A stretch of 64,000 bases of DNA from Porpolomopsis calyptriformis (lineage: Eukaryota; Basidiomycota; Agaricomycetes; Agaricales; Hygrophoraceae), in contig OX621163.1 of the NCBI GenBank assembly GCA_951640195.1, positions 3,162,001 through 3,226,000 on the forward strand, read 5' to 3'. Positions 45,435-58,111 of this stretch are shown here, piece after piece; position 1 is the first letter of the stretch, and each line of letters begins with the position of its first letter. Both the position numbers and the translations under genes were made by a program. Under the pieces are notes generated by a model that did not search any database, was not told the DNA's origin, and saw only the letters and a program-made list of their open reading frames with translations.

Positions 45435-46127
45435 CTAGGTCACACCATCATAAACTGGGGGTTGAAGCAGGTGTCCATCTGGGTCAAACCAGTGGTAACG
45501 GCCATCCAACTCCTGGGCACATCACAACCAAGTTTCAGCCAGCTCCCTACACATCACAGCATTCTCCTCCAGGTCAAGGATCCTTTTGTACTTGGCATCC
45601 ATCATCAAGCGGTACCCATTCTGGGCAGTATAGAGTCGGTCAGCAATGCGATGAATGTGGTGTGAGATGGGGTCTTCGGGGATAGTGGGGGTGGTGACGT
45701 TGGATTCGTCCTGGTCTGGTATAACCATCAAAAGTTGGCGCCCAACTTGGTACGCCTCCAGCCAATCTTCAAGTTGATTCTTCTTGTCGTCAAAGTTGCT
45801 GTCCTTGTCAAACGTGTACCAGTGATGGTCGTAGTTGAGCTCGCATCGACGTGCTCCAGAGATAAAAGGGACGTAGGTTTCGGGGCACCCAGATAGGTGC
45901 TCGACCTTGGCAAAGGGGAGCCCTCGGTAGTTACAATTTCGTCCCGGCTTGTCAATGGTATCGGTATGTCATCTTGGCTTCTTGAACCGTCGGGTCACCA
46001 AGACACTGTCAGACGAGGAAGAGGAGGAAGAGGAATCAGGGGGAAGGTTGGAGGTAGAAGCAGTGGGGTTCCCTCAGGGTGGACGCCTCCCAGTCGACTT
46101 GCGGGCGTAACGAACCTCGCGGGGCAT
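45435..46127 (-). pseudogene. E3 ORF3 after pol
   Basis: Minus-strand frame from ATG 46,127, about 115 bp after the pol stop, to TAG 45,435-45,437. Three TGA codons interrupt it at likely Arg or Trp places. Content: a Ser-rich region, VEHLSGCPETYVPFISGARR, LNYDHHWYTFDKDSN, YQVGRQLLMVIPDQDES, IADRLYTAQNGYRLMMDAKY and FDPDGHLLQPPVYDG. It is not similar to the E1/E2 ORF3 but sits in the same place. No membrane helix. Function unknown. Confidence 0.65.
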
Positions 46128-46241
46128 TTCATGCTTCTTTTGATGATTGTCGGAAAGGGGAAGTCCTTATAATTGTCGGAGATTGAAAAGGAGAAAAGGA
46201 GATTTAACGATCGTAATGTCAGTAGTATTCGTGAAAGAGAG

Positions 46242-49200
46242 TTAAGTCACTGCTTGAATAGACTTTTCATAATTCATCAAGATGTCTTTTGCATGCTTGA
46301 GGTTCCAACGTGGTTCCCAGGTGGCTGCCTCTATTGGGTAGCCTTTCCACTTGATTAAGTATTGTCAGTTTCATTTTCCTGGGGTGTGATTTAAGATATG
46401 TTCCACTTCATACTCGGGCTCTCCTTCGATCACATCTGGAGGTGGTTGGAGATTGTCATCTTCTCCGATCAGGGGGTGGAGATCGAGATTCTCTTCTAGA
46501 GCCTTGAGTAGCGAAATGTGAAACACGGGATGAATCCTCCATGACAGCGGTAGCTTTAGTCGGTAAGCCACAGGCGATACTTGTTTTAGGATTATAAAAG
46601 GTCCGAGCCAGCGGACATCCAGATTCTTTGCGGGCTGGCCAGTTTTCAAATTCTTGGCATCAAGCCAGACCCTTTGTCCTTCATAAAACGTGGGTTCCTT
46701 TTGACGTTTTCGATCGGCATAGAGCTTCATTGAGTTAGCGGTCTTTTGAAGAGACTCTTCAGCATTCTCTCTAGCTCTAGTAAGCTGCACGTAAAACTTG
46801 TTGGCATTGGGATTTGAGGTTTGGGTTGGAACTGATAAGGGGGTGTGAGGGTGTCGGCCATATTCAAGCCAGAAGGGGGATTGGTGAGTGGAGGAATGTT
46901 CTCAGTTGTTATAAGTAAACTCCGCTGGAGCTAACCAATCTTTCCAATCATCTTGCATGAAGTTAGTGTAGAGCCGTACATACTGCTCTAACTCTTGATT
47001 GGTTCGTTCAGTTTGTCCATCTGTTTGGGGGTGATAGGCAGTAGAAAGTCCAGAAGTGGTTCCTAGGAGTTCGTTCAATGACGTAGCAAATTTCGATGAG
47101 AATTGGGTTCCTCGATCAGTAATGATCTTCTCTGGCCATCCATGGTGCTTCTAGACATGTTCTTGAAACAGCGCAGCAGTTCCTTTAGCAGATAGGTTTC
47201 CAGTTGTTGGGATGAAGTGAGCCCGTTTGGTGAATCTATCCACTACAACTAGAATAGCATCAAATCCTTTCAAATTAGGGAGTTCCACGATTAGATCAGC
47301 AGTGATCTGTTGCCATGGTTTAGTAGGAGGGGGTAACGGTTGGAGAAGTCCAGTGGGTTTCTGTGGATAAACCTTGGTCTGTTGACAAGCAAGGCAGGAC
47401 TTCACATAATTGGTGATATCTTGTGGGGCACCTTCCCATGTGTAATTACGGAGGAGCAGTTCCTTTGTCTTCTCAATACTGGGATGGCCACCAGTGGGTG
47501 TGTCGTGGGTCAATCGAATAATTTCTATGCGCAAAGATACATCCTTTGGCACAACTATACGATCTCCAGCATTGCGCACAATGCCATCTACATGGGTGTA
47601 TCTGGAAGAGGGATCTTCAATTTTGGCCATGATTTTGAGGGGTAGGGGGGAATGAAAGCAAAGCTTGGATAAAAAGTTGGGGGATGATAAACTGATGATT
47701 GCATTAATAAAAAGCGCATTGACAAAAAGTTCTTTTGGCAGAAGGACTTTGTCCTCCACCTCCTCATAAGACTCTGGGTAATGATCTGAATGTTTGGAGA
47801 GTCCATCAGCCTTATTCTTGATCCTAGGCTGGTAGCTGATTCTGAACCAAAAGCGAGCTAAAAACTCACACCATCTAGCCTGGCGTCTGGAGAGTTGATG
47901 GCTGGTCATGAAGTATTGGAGGGACTGGCTGTCAGTCTTGATCATAATGGGCTGTTGTGTCCCTTGTAGGAGGTATCTCCATTCATTCAAGGCAGATATG
48001 ATGGCTAAAAGCTCTTGGTCATGGGTGGGGTAATTTCGTTCAGCTGGGAGGAGGGTCTTGGAGTAGAAGCCAATAGGGTGCCAATCTTCTTCGTCATTCT
48101 CTTTCTGGGTTAGCACTGCACCCAGTGCAACACCAGAGGCATCCGTCTCCAGAAGGTAAGGAAGGTCTGGCTTCGGGGTTCTCAAAACAGGAGCAGAGGT
48201 AAGCGCATTCTTGAGGGTATCAAAAGCGCATTGTTGCCTAAGGGTCCAAATCCATTCTTGATCCTTTCATAGGAGCTCATTGAGAGGATGAGCAATCAGG
48301 GAGTAATCCTTGATAAACCTTCGCCAAAAGTTGGCAGTGCCAAGGAAGGATTGAAGGTCTCATTTCTTCTGGGGGATAGGCCAGGTTCTGATTGCCTCAA
48401 CCTTCTTGGGGTTAATAGCAATGTGGCCTTTTGAGATCATCATCCCCAGATAAATCACTTCCTTTTTCTCGAACTGGCACTTGACGGGTTTGCAGGACAG
48501 TTGATTCTTCTCCATGATTTCTAGAGTTCATTCCGTCCAATAGGTGAGTTCAGCAAGGTCCTTTCCCATGATCAAGATATCGTCAATATAGATGTGGACC
48601 TGTTTGGAATCGATAACCTCTTTGAAGAGAATGTCAATCATTTGTTGGAAGGAGGCAGGCGAGTTCCACATCCCAAAGAACATAACGGTGGGCTCGAACA
48701 GCCCTTGTCGAGTGTTGAAGGCTCCTTTCCATTCGTCTCCTTCTTTGATACGAATATTGTTAAAGCCCCATCGGATATCCATAACTGTGAACAGTTCCAC
48801 TTCTGATAACTTGGGCCGTTGAATGATCTCAGAGATGAGAGGTAAGGGATAGGCATCTGGGATCGTGTGAGCATTCAGATAGCAATAGTCTTGGATTGGA
48901 CGTAGTCCAGCATCTTGTCCTTGGGCATTAACTTCTTCACCTTTGGCAGCAAAGAAGAATGAAGCAGCTTGTTTGGAGTTTGATCGTCGTATTCGTCCAC
49001 TTGCAAGTTGTTCCTCCAGGAATTCATTCAGCTTTCCCTGTTCGTACTCAGTGAGTTTGTACACCTTTCCGATCTTGGGTCTAAAGGTAGGTTCGAGATC
49101 AATCGCATGGTCAAATTCTGGTCATCGTGGGGGAAGTTCATTGAAGGTAGTCTTCATAAACACCTTCCAGTGCCTCCAGTATTTCTTCGGCACATACTTC

Positions 49201-49829
49201 TTCATATCTTCCTCCACAGTAGTGGGTCTTGCATGGTCTCCCAGTGAGACCAATCTGATAATCTTGGTGTAGGAGTCGCCATTCAATGTAGAGCCTACTC
49301 GCGACACTATCACTCCAGCCTGAGAAGTCTTGGTTGGGGCCACAGTCTGACCTGAAGTCAGTGTTCCAGCCTTCCAGTCAACCAGGGGATTGTTACGTTT
49401 GAGCCATGGGTAGCCGAGGATAACCTGTATCATATCTCCTAAATTTGTCACTTCCAAATGGGTTCGTTCCCTAGGAAAATCCGGCGTCTCCAACCACAGG
49501 TCTATAGCATATTCGATGGGACCTCCTCGGTTGTCTGTCCCATCTGCGTTCCACACGGGGATTGGTCCTTCCAATCGATAAAAAGGGATATCGCGTTCCT
49601 GCACGAAGTTCCAGTTTATAAAGCATCCAGAGGTGCCAGAGTCTATCAATGCACTGGCAGCAATTCGTCTACCAGTGTCTGTGGTTTCCAACCAAAGGGG
49701 TATGGTTAAAGCTTCTTCACTCGAATCAAGTGCACCAAGAATTTGGGAAATAGCTTGCATAGGGGTAGTGGTACACATAGAAAAGGAGTCCGCAACACAC
49801 GAGCTATTGTCTGGACTGTTCAAAAACCC
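46242..49829 (-). pseudogene. pol: E3 pol polyprotein, several breaks
   Basis: Minus strand from the slip site to TAA 46,242-46,244. Protease with ALIDSGTSGCF; RT with FTVMDIRWGFNNIRIK and HIYIDDILI; RNase H with LETDASGVALGAV and HDQELLAII; integrase with GGHPSIEKTKELL, SCLACQQTK, DLIVELP; then chromodomain (EYEVEHILNH, YLIKWKGYPIEAATWE). Stops fall at about 48,530 (TGG or CGA site), 48,350-48,360, 48,270 and within the chromodomain. The order and motifs equal those of E1. Confidence 0.85.
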
Positions 49830-51253
49830 TGTTTCTCCAAAGCTCTCTTCAGCTCTTCTTTCCTCTTAGGCTCCCAGTTGACGATACCACACTTCTCGAA
49901 ATCTTGACGAGAATCTTCATTGGAGTTGACCTCCTCAATCAAGGCTGAGGTCTCCAGAACTCGAATGTTTCTCCCTCGACTAGGTTTCTTTCCTCCACGA
50001 CCTCTAGCTGCTGGGGTGAAGGAGCGGCTTCCAGAACCAGAAGTACTCGTCCTAGGAGCATTGGGATAAGAACTGGCAAAGTGGCCAAATCATCCACAGT
50101 TGAAACATGCTCCTTTGGGAATTCCTCCTAGTGAAGCAGGCTTTTCTTCTTGTTTGATTCTGGGGGCAGCAGGGTTGGAATAGGTGGAGGGACCAGCAGG
50201 TGGTCCTTGTTGGTAGGGGGTGTTGGTGATGCGAGTGTTGCGAGTCTGGGGCTTAGAAGACGTTCTAGCCAAAAATTCTCAATGTCGTCTGTCAAGTTCA
50301 GCAGCATGAGACTGCCATTCAAAGAGGGTGGTGGGTTGACGATCTGAAAGGTAGATCTGTCGCAAAAGGGAGGGGTTAAGTCCATCTTTATACAAAGTTA
50401 TTGAAGCTTCTTGTCCGTATCCAGTATCATGGGCCCATCGATTGAAATTGATGTTATACTCCTCTGCGCTCTTGTTGAACTGCTTGACGTCCTTGATCTT
50501 CAGTTGAGCAGTTGACTTGGGATCCAAGTCTCCAAAGTCTCGGGCAAGGGCTTGTTCAAAGACAGCCCAATCGGCACCAACCCAGTTCAACATTGTGTAA
50601 GCATCTACTTGACACTCAGCCCATGGTTCTGCATTTCCTCTGATTATAAACAACAAGGCATAGATAATCTTGTCGGCCTCTGAGATTCCTGGTCATCCCA
50701 AATGGTTCAGCTTCACTTGATGCAGGAAGTTGCAAAGCTTGGTGGGATCACCAGAGAATTCATCAGGAGGGTTCATCTTGATCTTGGCAGGGGCAGGGAC
50801 AGGTTGGGGGAATACTGGGGGTACTTGGAAGGGTTGGGGAAATGGCCCAAGAGGGGCAGGGACAGGTTGGGGGCCTATGAGGTTGGCCATCAATACTTGA
50901 AGTTGTTGTTCAATTCTATGACTCGCTTGCACTTGGTCTTGTTGGACCTGCAGCAATTGCTGATAATCCTGCTTCATGATCTTGAAGGCTATGCATGGAT
51001 CTTCTTCTTCATCCTCATCATTGTCCTCAGCTCGACCTTTCCCTTTTGAGTGAGAGGGACCCGCTTGTTCTTCTTCTTCTTCTTCTTCTTGGGCAGGGTC
51101 AACCGTCTCATCATGGAAGGGAGCTGGGGCAGGAGGGAGAGAGCCTTCCTGGGAGGGAGGGATGGCAGGGTGAGGGATAGTGGATGATGAATGAGTCAAA
51201 ACCATTGGTGGAATAGTGGCAGTTGGATATTGGGGGGCTTGATAGGAATACAA
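49820..51253 (-). pseudogene. gag: E3 gag, three TGA breaks
   Basis: Minus-strand frame from about 51,253 (first ATG near 51,205) to TGA 49,820-49,822. Pro-rich and Glu-rich N-terminus, IEQQLQVLMANLIG helix, capsid-like KIKMNPPDEFSGDPTKL, then a zinc knuckle reading CFNCG-stop-FGHFASSYP, where the last Cys has become Tyr. TGA codons near 50,692, 50,279 and 50,092 fit Trp or Arg codons hit by C-to-T or G-to-A change. The tail has RGRGGKKPSRGR and ends in the slip site. Confidence 0.8.
49823..49829 (-). promoter_or_regulatory. E3 -1 frameshift heptamer G_GGT_TTT
   Basis: Minus-strand codons CAG GGT TTT TGA end gag; GGGTTTT precedes the stop exactly as in E1 and E2. Confidence 0.65.
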
Positions 51254-51373
51254 GGGGAGAGAGCAAGCCTAATTGATGTTGATGTCTGGGTGGTGAAAGT
51301 GATCTGGTGGGTGAAGACCTTCAGCGCTGGCCAGACAGAGTAGAGGTTGTATAGTGTGGAGTGAGCAAGAAGG

Positions 51374-51385
51374 AAGTCTGTTTCT
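51374..51385 (-). promoter_or_regulatory. E3 self-primer site
   Basis: On the minus strand AGAAACAGACTT directly follows the 5' LTR and is the exact complement of AAGTCTGTTTCT inside the LTR (51,485-51,496 and 44,896-44,907). Both sides differ from E1 in a compensated way. Confidence 0.65.
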
Positions 51386-51744
51386 TGTTAGATAGCAGTC
51401 TAGGGTTGATCGCAAGGTTTTACTTCAGGCTCTGGGTGTAGGGTTTTAAAGGGTTGGAAGACTACTGATTGGGGTGTTAACAAAAGAAACAGACTTATCC
51501 TAAGTCTATCTACTGCTAGCTTTATATGCTAGCTAAGTATGAGTCATACTGACTACATGTGAGTCATAACGACTATGGATGAGTCATGTAGATAAGGAGA
51601 GTGATGGTGGACTAAATATAGATATGGCTTGGTCACCTTGTATTACTAAGTAGAGCTTGGGTGGCTAAGCGGTTATTGATGTAAACTGTCTGATGTAAAT
51701 GGGAATAGACAAGCAAAGGAAAAAGAAAAAATATATCTCTGACA
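51386..51744 (-). repeat. E3 5' LTR
   Basis: 359 bp; on the minus strand it starts TGTCAGAG at 51,744. Confidence 0.9.
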
Positions 51745-53218
51745 GATATCGTCGATATAGGGGATCGTGAACTCAGGGATCTCCAGTTGGAGGATATAGG
51801 TGATGTCGTCATGAAAAACAGGCACAGAATTGGTCCATCCCATGGGTAGGGTAATGAGTCGATGAGCCCCATAGGGTGTTTGGAACGTGGTTAAATCGCG
51901 AGACGAAGGTGCGATCACTTGTTCGTCATATCCAATGTAAAGATCAAACATAGCACTGCAGGATTGTCCACTGAACTGTTCAGCCAAGTGTTCGGGGATT
52001 GGCGTAACTCCTGAATGTCAAATCGTGACTTGATTAAGTGGTTCGAGACTGTGAACGATTCTAAGTTCTTTCCCTCCTTTCTTTAGAACGGTGAACCATC
52101 GCAATCGGTAGGAAGAGTTTGAGGGTTCATAGACACCAGCATCGATTTTTCGCTGGATAACTTTGCAGACTTCATGGTAGATCCCTGGGGGAATCGGAAT
52201 ATTCTTTTGCACCCAGGGCATATGTGGTACTACTGGGAGATCGATGGGAGGGAAAAAGTCAGATCTGAAATGTCCTTGTTCGGAGTCGTTCCAGGCGAAG
52301 GCGAGATCTTGTTTTCTCATGAAATCGTGAAGGAGGGCCCTTTCCTGAGGCCAAAGGAAATCTCCAGGGTGAGCTTTATTGAAAAGCTCCATTCGTTCAA
52401 TCGTATATCGTTTGGTCGGGGTAAACATGGGGGGGTTTGGGTTGAGTATTCGCATATCTGCAAGTGGATCACCAAGGATTTTCCGAATGATTCAGAACTT
52501 GTTGGGGAGTTCAGCTACTACCGAGCGAACTTTCTTCGAGACGGGTTTATATTTCTTTTTCGATGCGAGGAAGGTTGTAATTTCCATTGATCGATCGAGA
52601 CGGTCAGAAGCGGAAGGTCGATCGCTAGTTGATCGAGATTTAGAGATAAGGTCGGGGAGGTCACAAGCGGATAAATAAGTGTGGGAAACTGTTGAAACTT
52701 TATTTGTTGCACATAGAGGCACACAGGAATTGACAGATAGCATAGACGTAGCATGGTCGTAATCTAGAATTATCGCGATCTCTCCTTGATCAGGAATCAA
52801 ATCCTCGATGAGCGAAAATCCGAATGGTGCTTCAGCAGTCCTCGTGGAACCGTCGGAATCGTGACGGTCCTTCCACTGTTTGGATCGCAAATAGTGATCG
52901 TCTGGTTTTCATCAGCGAAATTCTTGACGAGACTTTGTGCTAAAACGTCGAACGGTCTTCTGAGCAGGATATCATAGGCGGGAGCGCGAATGACATGAAT
53001 CTGGAGGTAGAGGGTTATATCGCCGATCTCACCTGGGACATTCCTCGCGAGACCTAACGATTGGTCTATTTCACCGTTGGCCAATTGCATGTTTAGTTGG
53101 ATAGTTGGGTCGTAGATCAGTCCTAGGTCGTAACAAACGGCTTCAGACATGGCGATTATCTGAGATCCAGGATCGACGATACATTCGATTGTTTCTTTAT
53201 GATCGATCAACATGACAA
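51745..53218 (-). pseudogene. pol: E4 pol, 5' part (protease, RT fingers and palm)
   Basis: Minus strand: SIVMLIDHKETIECIVDPGSQ (protease, D in VDPGSQ), LQIHVIRAPAYDILL, then NPPMFTPTKRYTIERM, DFLWPQERALLHDFM, WVQKNIPIPPGIY, FTVLKKGGKELRIVHSLEPL, ITLPMGWTNSV and FTIPYIDDI, where E3 interrupts. Stops are seen near 52,800, 52,490 and 52,018. The frame joins upstream to gag across E2 and downstream to 44,796 across E3. Confidence 0.8.
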
Positions 53219-53618
53219 TGTTATAAACTGGTTGTTCGGAACGCGTTTTACTTCGGGTGTTCTGTCCCAAGAGATATAGGGTATGGTTCCAAGTCCTTGT
53301 TATGAGTAGCTAACAAGGAATCAGACTTAAGGTCTGATACGTACAGAAGTACTCTTTATATACTGACTACTTATCTGTATGAGTCAGTGTAACATAAACA
53401 TGTGTTGGAGATAAGGATGAGTCATTGTGATTGATGACGAATCATAAAGGGGTTGAAACAAGAACGGAAATGAAAGGTGTTCACATATAGGTAGAGTAGT
53501 GGGGAATCCCAGAGAAAGGCAATGGGGAATCCCAATGAAAGAATGGGGATTCCCAAGATAAGATACAAGTTTGCATGTGATAAGATAAGGAAAAGAAAGG
53601 AAAATTCTGACTGTGACA
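53219..53618 (-). repeat. E2 3' LTR
   Basis: 400 bp; keeps the unchanged primer partner GAATCAGACTT (plus strand 53,318-53,328). Confidence 0.9.
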
Positions 53619-53653
53619 TACACCCCAGCTTCAAAGGAAATTCATCCCGAATT

Positions 53654-54403
53654 TCAAACTTGGGCAGTGTCGGTCGTTTCGTCTTCTGAGGCCTGAGTTG
53701 GGATTTCCTCGGTGGCAGGGGCCTCGACGGCCACTGAGGGAGAAGCGATGGGTTCAACTTCCGAAGTCGCTTTGATGGGGGAAGGGGCTCGGACTGTCGC
53801 GACGACATCATCGTCGTCAATCAGGTATTCTAAGTCAATGTTGATGGGATATTCAACTGATTTCCCATATTCGATCAACGTTTCCATTGTCGCGAGGTCT
53901 CATTGGGCTTGAAGGAAGTCCTCTCTAGAGAGTCATTCAGCTTGATGACTTTCTTCGACAAGTTTGACGATGATGGCGCGAGTGGTGACGTCGTAACAAT
54001 TTACCCATGTTCATTTCTTCTCTCGTTGAAGCTCCCAAACTTTGAGTTCGCTCTGGTCCCAACGGTTCTTCTAAAATAAAGCACTTTTTTCTGACGCTTT
54101 AAGCTCGGCTTGTAAGACTTCGCGTTCTTGATGACGTTCATGGTTCCAATTGCTGACGCTGTTGCTGTGGACTGTGAGGCAAGAGATGGTGACGGCAGGA
54201 TCTTCGGGAGGAGGGGTTTGAGTGGGATATTCTTTGAAGAAATCTTCTGCGCATGCGCGAGCTTGTCGACGTAATTGTCGGGGGGAGGAAGTGATGGTGG
54301 AACGACCGGGGGTAGGAGATCGGATGGCGGACGAGGGAATTCGTCCAGCTCGTCGAATAGCGACTTGAGGGGAGGGGGATCGTGTGGATCGTGTGGTGGG
54401 CAT
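53654..54403 (-). pseudogene. E2 ORF3, homologue of E1 ORF3
   Basis: Minus-strand frame from ATG 54,403 to TGA 53,654-53,656. It matches E1 ORF3 over its length: SPSPQVAIRRAGRIPSS, RQLRRQARACAEDFFKEYPT, LTVHSNSVSNWN and an acidic C-terminus. TAG stands where E1 has a Trp codon (in ..W-KNRW), and TGAs occur at Arg-like positions. In return E2 has CGA where E1 has TGA. The ORF evidently predates the split of the two elements. Confidence 0.8.
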
Positions 54404-54560
54404 GATGAAGTTACTATGGCGTTTTGGTCAAGTGGCCTTAATCGTTCTGATTGATTGAGTCATGAAGGAAAGTAAAGATGTCTCACAGTTTATAAGGAGT
54501 GGTTCTAAAAATAGAGGTCAATTCTTGGCAGACGGGATGATGACAAATGAATGAATAGAA

Positions 54561-57500
54561 TCAGGTCGCTGTTTGAATTGAGTCTTCGTACGTCTTCACA
54601 ATTTCCTTGGTGTGTCGTAAAATGTTCAATCAATCTTCCCAAGTGGCTTCTTCAATCAGATAGCCTTTCCATTTGACCAAGTATTTTCGTCGTCATTTAG
54701 CTCCAGAATGTTGTAGTATAGATTCGACCTCGTATTCTTCTTCGTTTTCAATCAGATCAGGAGGAGGTCGTGATGTGTTGATGACATTAGGGTGGAGTAA
54801 TTCATTTCCAATGTTGGGTCTCAGGAGTGAAACGTGAAAGACTGGATGTAGTCTCCATGTTCCGGGGATGTCAATCAGATAGGCAAGGTCTGATATCTTT
54901 TTCAAGACCTTGAATGGTCTGGTCCGTCAGTTGTTGAGCTTCTTCGAGGGTCGTATCATCTTGATATTCTTGGTATCCAACCAGACTAGATCTCCTTCTT
55001 CGTAGGAGGGTGAGGGTTTCCATTTTCGATCAGCATATTTCTTCATCAATTCCGTTGTCTTCGATAGGGATCGTTCGGCATTTTGCTGTGTGTGTGTGAG
55101 GCGTTCGTGAAAAGTGTTTGCTGTGGGCACATTGCTTTGATCCGGAATAGCTGTGGGAAGGTGGGGATGACGTCCGTATTCCATATAGAATGGTGATTGT
55201 GAAGTGGCAGAGTGTTGCCAATTGTTGTAGGTGAATTCCGCAGAAGCGAGCTATTCTGACCAGTCATCCTGCATGAAGTTGGTATAGAAACATAAGTAGA
55301 CTTCGAGTTCTTGATTGGTATGTTCCGTTTGACCATCTGTTTGGGGATAATACGCAGTAGAGAGACCAGAGATGATCCCTAAGGAGTTATTGAGGGCTTC
55401 CGTGAATTTGGATGCAAATTGTACTCCACGATCGGATATAACCTTTTGGGGCCATCCATGATGTTTCCAGACGTGATTCCGAAAGAGTTTCGCAGCACCT
55501 TCTGATGAGAGATTGGAAGTTGTTGGAATGAAGTGAGCATGTTTGGTGAAGCAATCGACAATGACCATTACAGCATCGTAACCTTGTGACTTGGGGAGTT
55601 CAATGATGAGATCAACGGTGATTTCCTTCCATGGTTCCATAGAGGGGGGTATAGGTTGGAGTAGTCCTGACGGCTTCGAGGGGAAGTTCTTGTTTTGTTG
55701 ACAAGCAGGGCAGGATCGAATGTAGTTGGTGATGTCTTGTGGGGCACCATCCCAAATAAAGTTATGAAGAACAAGTTCCTTCGTCTTCTCAATGCCAGGG
55801 TGGCCAGGGTGGGGGTAGGCGTGGGACAGTCATATAATGTCTGTGCGCAAAGATACTTCCTCCAGCACCACTATCCAACCTTCAACATCGCGTACAAGCC
55901 CATTGGCTTGGGTCCAAGCGAGTGAGGCATCCTTGAGTTTATCTTGGATCTTCTGTGGGAGTGGGATTTTGAAGCGTAGTCTAGAGAGAAGACTTGAATT
56001 TGACAACTTAACAATTGAATTTATCCATTGGTCGCACACTATCAGAACTTCGTTCTCCATGTTGGCTTTGACGCTGGGTAAATAATCAGGGCATCTGGAC
56101 AGGCCGTCGGCTTTGTTCCTCCTACTTGGAATGTACTCAATCTTGAACCCGAATCTGGACAGATACTCAGACCAACGAGTTTGGCGATTAGACAAGCGAA
56201 GATTCTTGGAAAAGTATTGTAAAGCCAAACTGTCTGTTCTGATGAGAATATTGTGTCTCGCTCCTTCAAGAAGATGGCGCCATTCCTTAAAGGAATCAAT
56301 GATCGCTAGGAGTTCTAGATTGTGGGTAGGGTAGTTCTTTTCAGCAGGGGAGGTAGATCTTGAGTGATAGCCAACAGGTTTCCAGTGTCCGTCATGAAGC
56401 TGGGAGAGTATTCCTGTGATCCTGATGATGGAAGCATCAGTCTCCAGGCAATAAGGGAGATCGCGATTAGGAATATGAAGAACAGGCGCATTCGTTAAGA
56501 GGGACTTGATGTTGTCGAAGGCTTCTTGTCTCTGAGGGGTCCATTCCCACACAGTTTCATTGTGCAAGAGTTTATAGAGAGGGGTAGTGACTTTGGAGAA
56601 ACCCTTGATGTACCTTCGCCAAAAGTTCGCGCTGCCTAAGAAGGATTGGAGTTGTTTCACCGTTTCTGGAATAGGCCAAGACATGATGGCGTTGACCTTC
56701 TTTGGATTGGTGGTGATTCGTCCTTTGGATAGGACGACTCCAAGATAAATGACTTCTTCCTTCTCGAATTGGCACTTGACGGGTTTACATGAGAGTCCAT
56801 GTTTCTTCATGATATCTAGAGTTTTGAAGGTCCAGTGTCGCAATTCCTGTAAATTGTTTCCACAAACAAGCACATCATTGATATAAATGAAAATGTTTCC
56901 AGAGTCTAGAACTTCTCTGAATCTTGTGTCGATCATCCATTGAAAGGTGGCTGGAGAGTTTCGCAAACCAAAGAACATGACGGTGGGTTCGAAGGTGCCT
57001 GCTTCAGTGATGAAAGTGGCTTTCCATTCATCGCCTTCCTTGATCCTGACGTTGTTGAATCCCCATCGGATATCCATGACCATAAACAAGGATGCTGTTA
57101 AGAGCTTTGGCCATTGGAGTATTTGGTGAAGAAGAGGAAGGGGATAATGATTGGGAACTGTGTGTTCATTGAGGTAGCGGTAATCTTCGATAGGGTGTAA
57201 GCCAGCATTCTTACCTTTAGCATTTACTTCTTTGGCTTTCTTTCCAAAGAAGAATGGAGAGACTTGTTTCGACTTGGAAGTTCGTATTCGTCCAGTAGAC
57301 AAGTTTTCATTGATGAACTTGTGTAAGTGATCCATCTCAAGAGGGGACATTGCGTATTTCGCGCCTTTGACTGGTTTGAAGGTTTCGTCCAGTTCTATGG
57401 CATGGTCAAATTCCGAATGTGGTGGAAGGCGGTCAAAGGATTCTTTGGCAAAGATGCTAGAGTAGTCTTTCCAGTATACCTCCGGTACAAACTTTCGCAT

Positions 57501-58111
57501 ATCTTCTTCTACCGTGCTGGCTGGGATTCATCCAACTTCGATATGCGTTGATTCATGGCCAGCGTGACTGATTCCATTCCTGGTAACTCCGCATCATTCA
57601 CTATCCATTGTGGTAGAGGGAAATCTTTGCTATCTAGAGCCAGTGTTGCCTCTTTCCAATCGATGTTGGGGTTGTGCTTTTTGAGCCACAGGAAGCCGAG
57701 GATAATATCTGTCTTAGATCCGAGATTGGTCACTTCCAATCGGATCCGTTCATTGTGTCCTCCAGGAGCCTCTAACCAAATATCAATATCATTCTCGATG
57801 GGTCCACCTTGGTTTTCAGATCCATCGGCATTCTGTACGGGGATTGGAATTTCCAATTGTGTTAGAGTAAAATTGTGGCAAGTTGCGAAAGATTCGTCCA
57901 CGAAATTTCCAGAGGCTCTGCTATCAACCAGAGCAGTGGCCGGAACACGTCGACCAGTGTCAGTAGCTTCAATCAAAACATCCAAAATGAGTCCGAGATT
58001 GCCTTCTTCAAGAGTACCGAGAATTCGAAATAGATTGCATGGGGTAGTGGTACATTCTTGAGTAGATATGTCCGTAATGGTAGGCAAAGCGCTCGGACTC
58101 TCTAAAAACCC
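54561..58111 (-). pseudogene. pol: E2 pol polyprotein, several breaks
   Basis: Minus strand from the slip site to TGA 54,561-54,563. The protease reads VDSRASGN (DSGAS in E1), a G-to-A change of the active motif. A frameshift lies near 57,520. RT has FMVMDIRWGFNNVRIK and FIYINDVLV, where YIDD has become YIND. RNase H, integrase (GHPGIEKTKEL, SCPACQQNK, DLIIELP, ISDRGVQFAS, TNQELEVY) and chromodomain (EYEVESILQHSG, YLVKWKGYLIEEATWE) follow, with stops near 55,830, 55,251, 54,927, 54,693 and 54,636. Confidence 0.88.

Larger units (their letters stand above)
44797..51744 (-). mobile_element. E3: Ty3/gypsy chromovirus inserted in E4 pol
   Basis: Two 359-bp LTRs (TGTCAGAG to CTAACA on the minus strand) flank gag, pol and ORF3. 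Perfect 5-bp duplication GATAT (44,792-44,796 and 51,745-51,749). The LTRs differ at roughly a dozen sites. It lies directly after the YIDD codons of the E4 reverse transcriptase; excision restores that frame. Confidence 0.92.
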
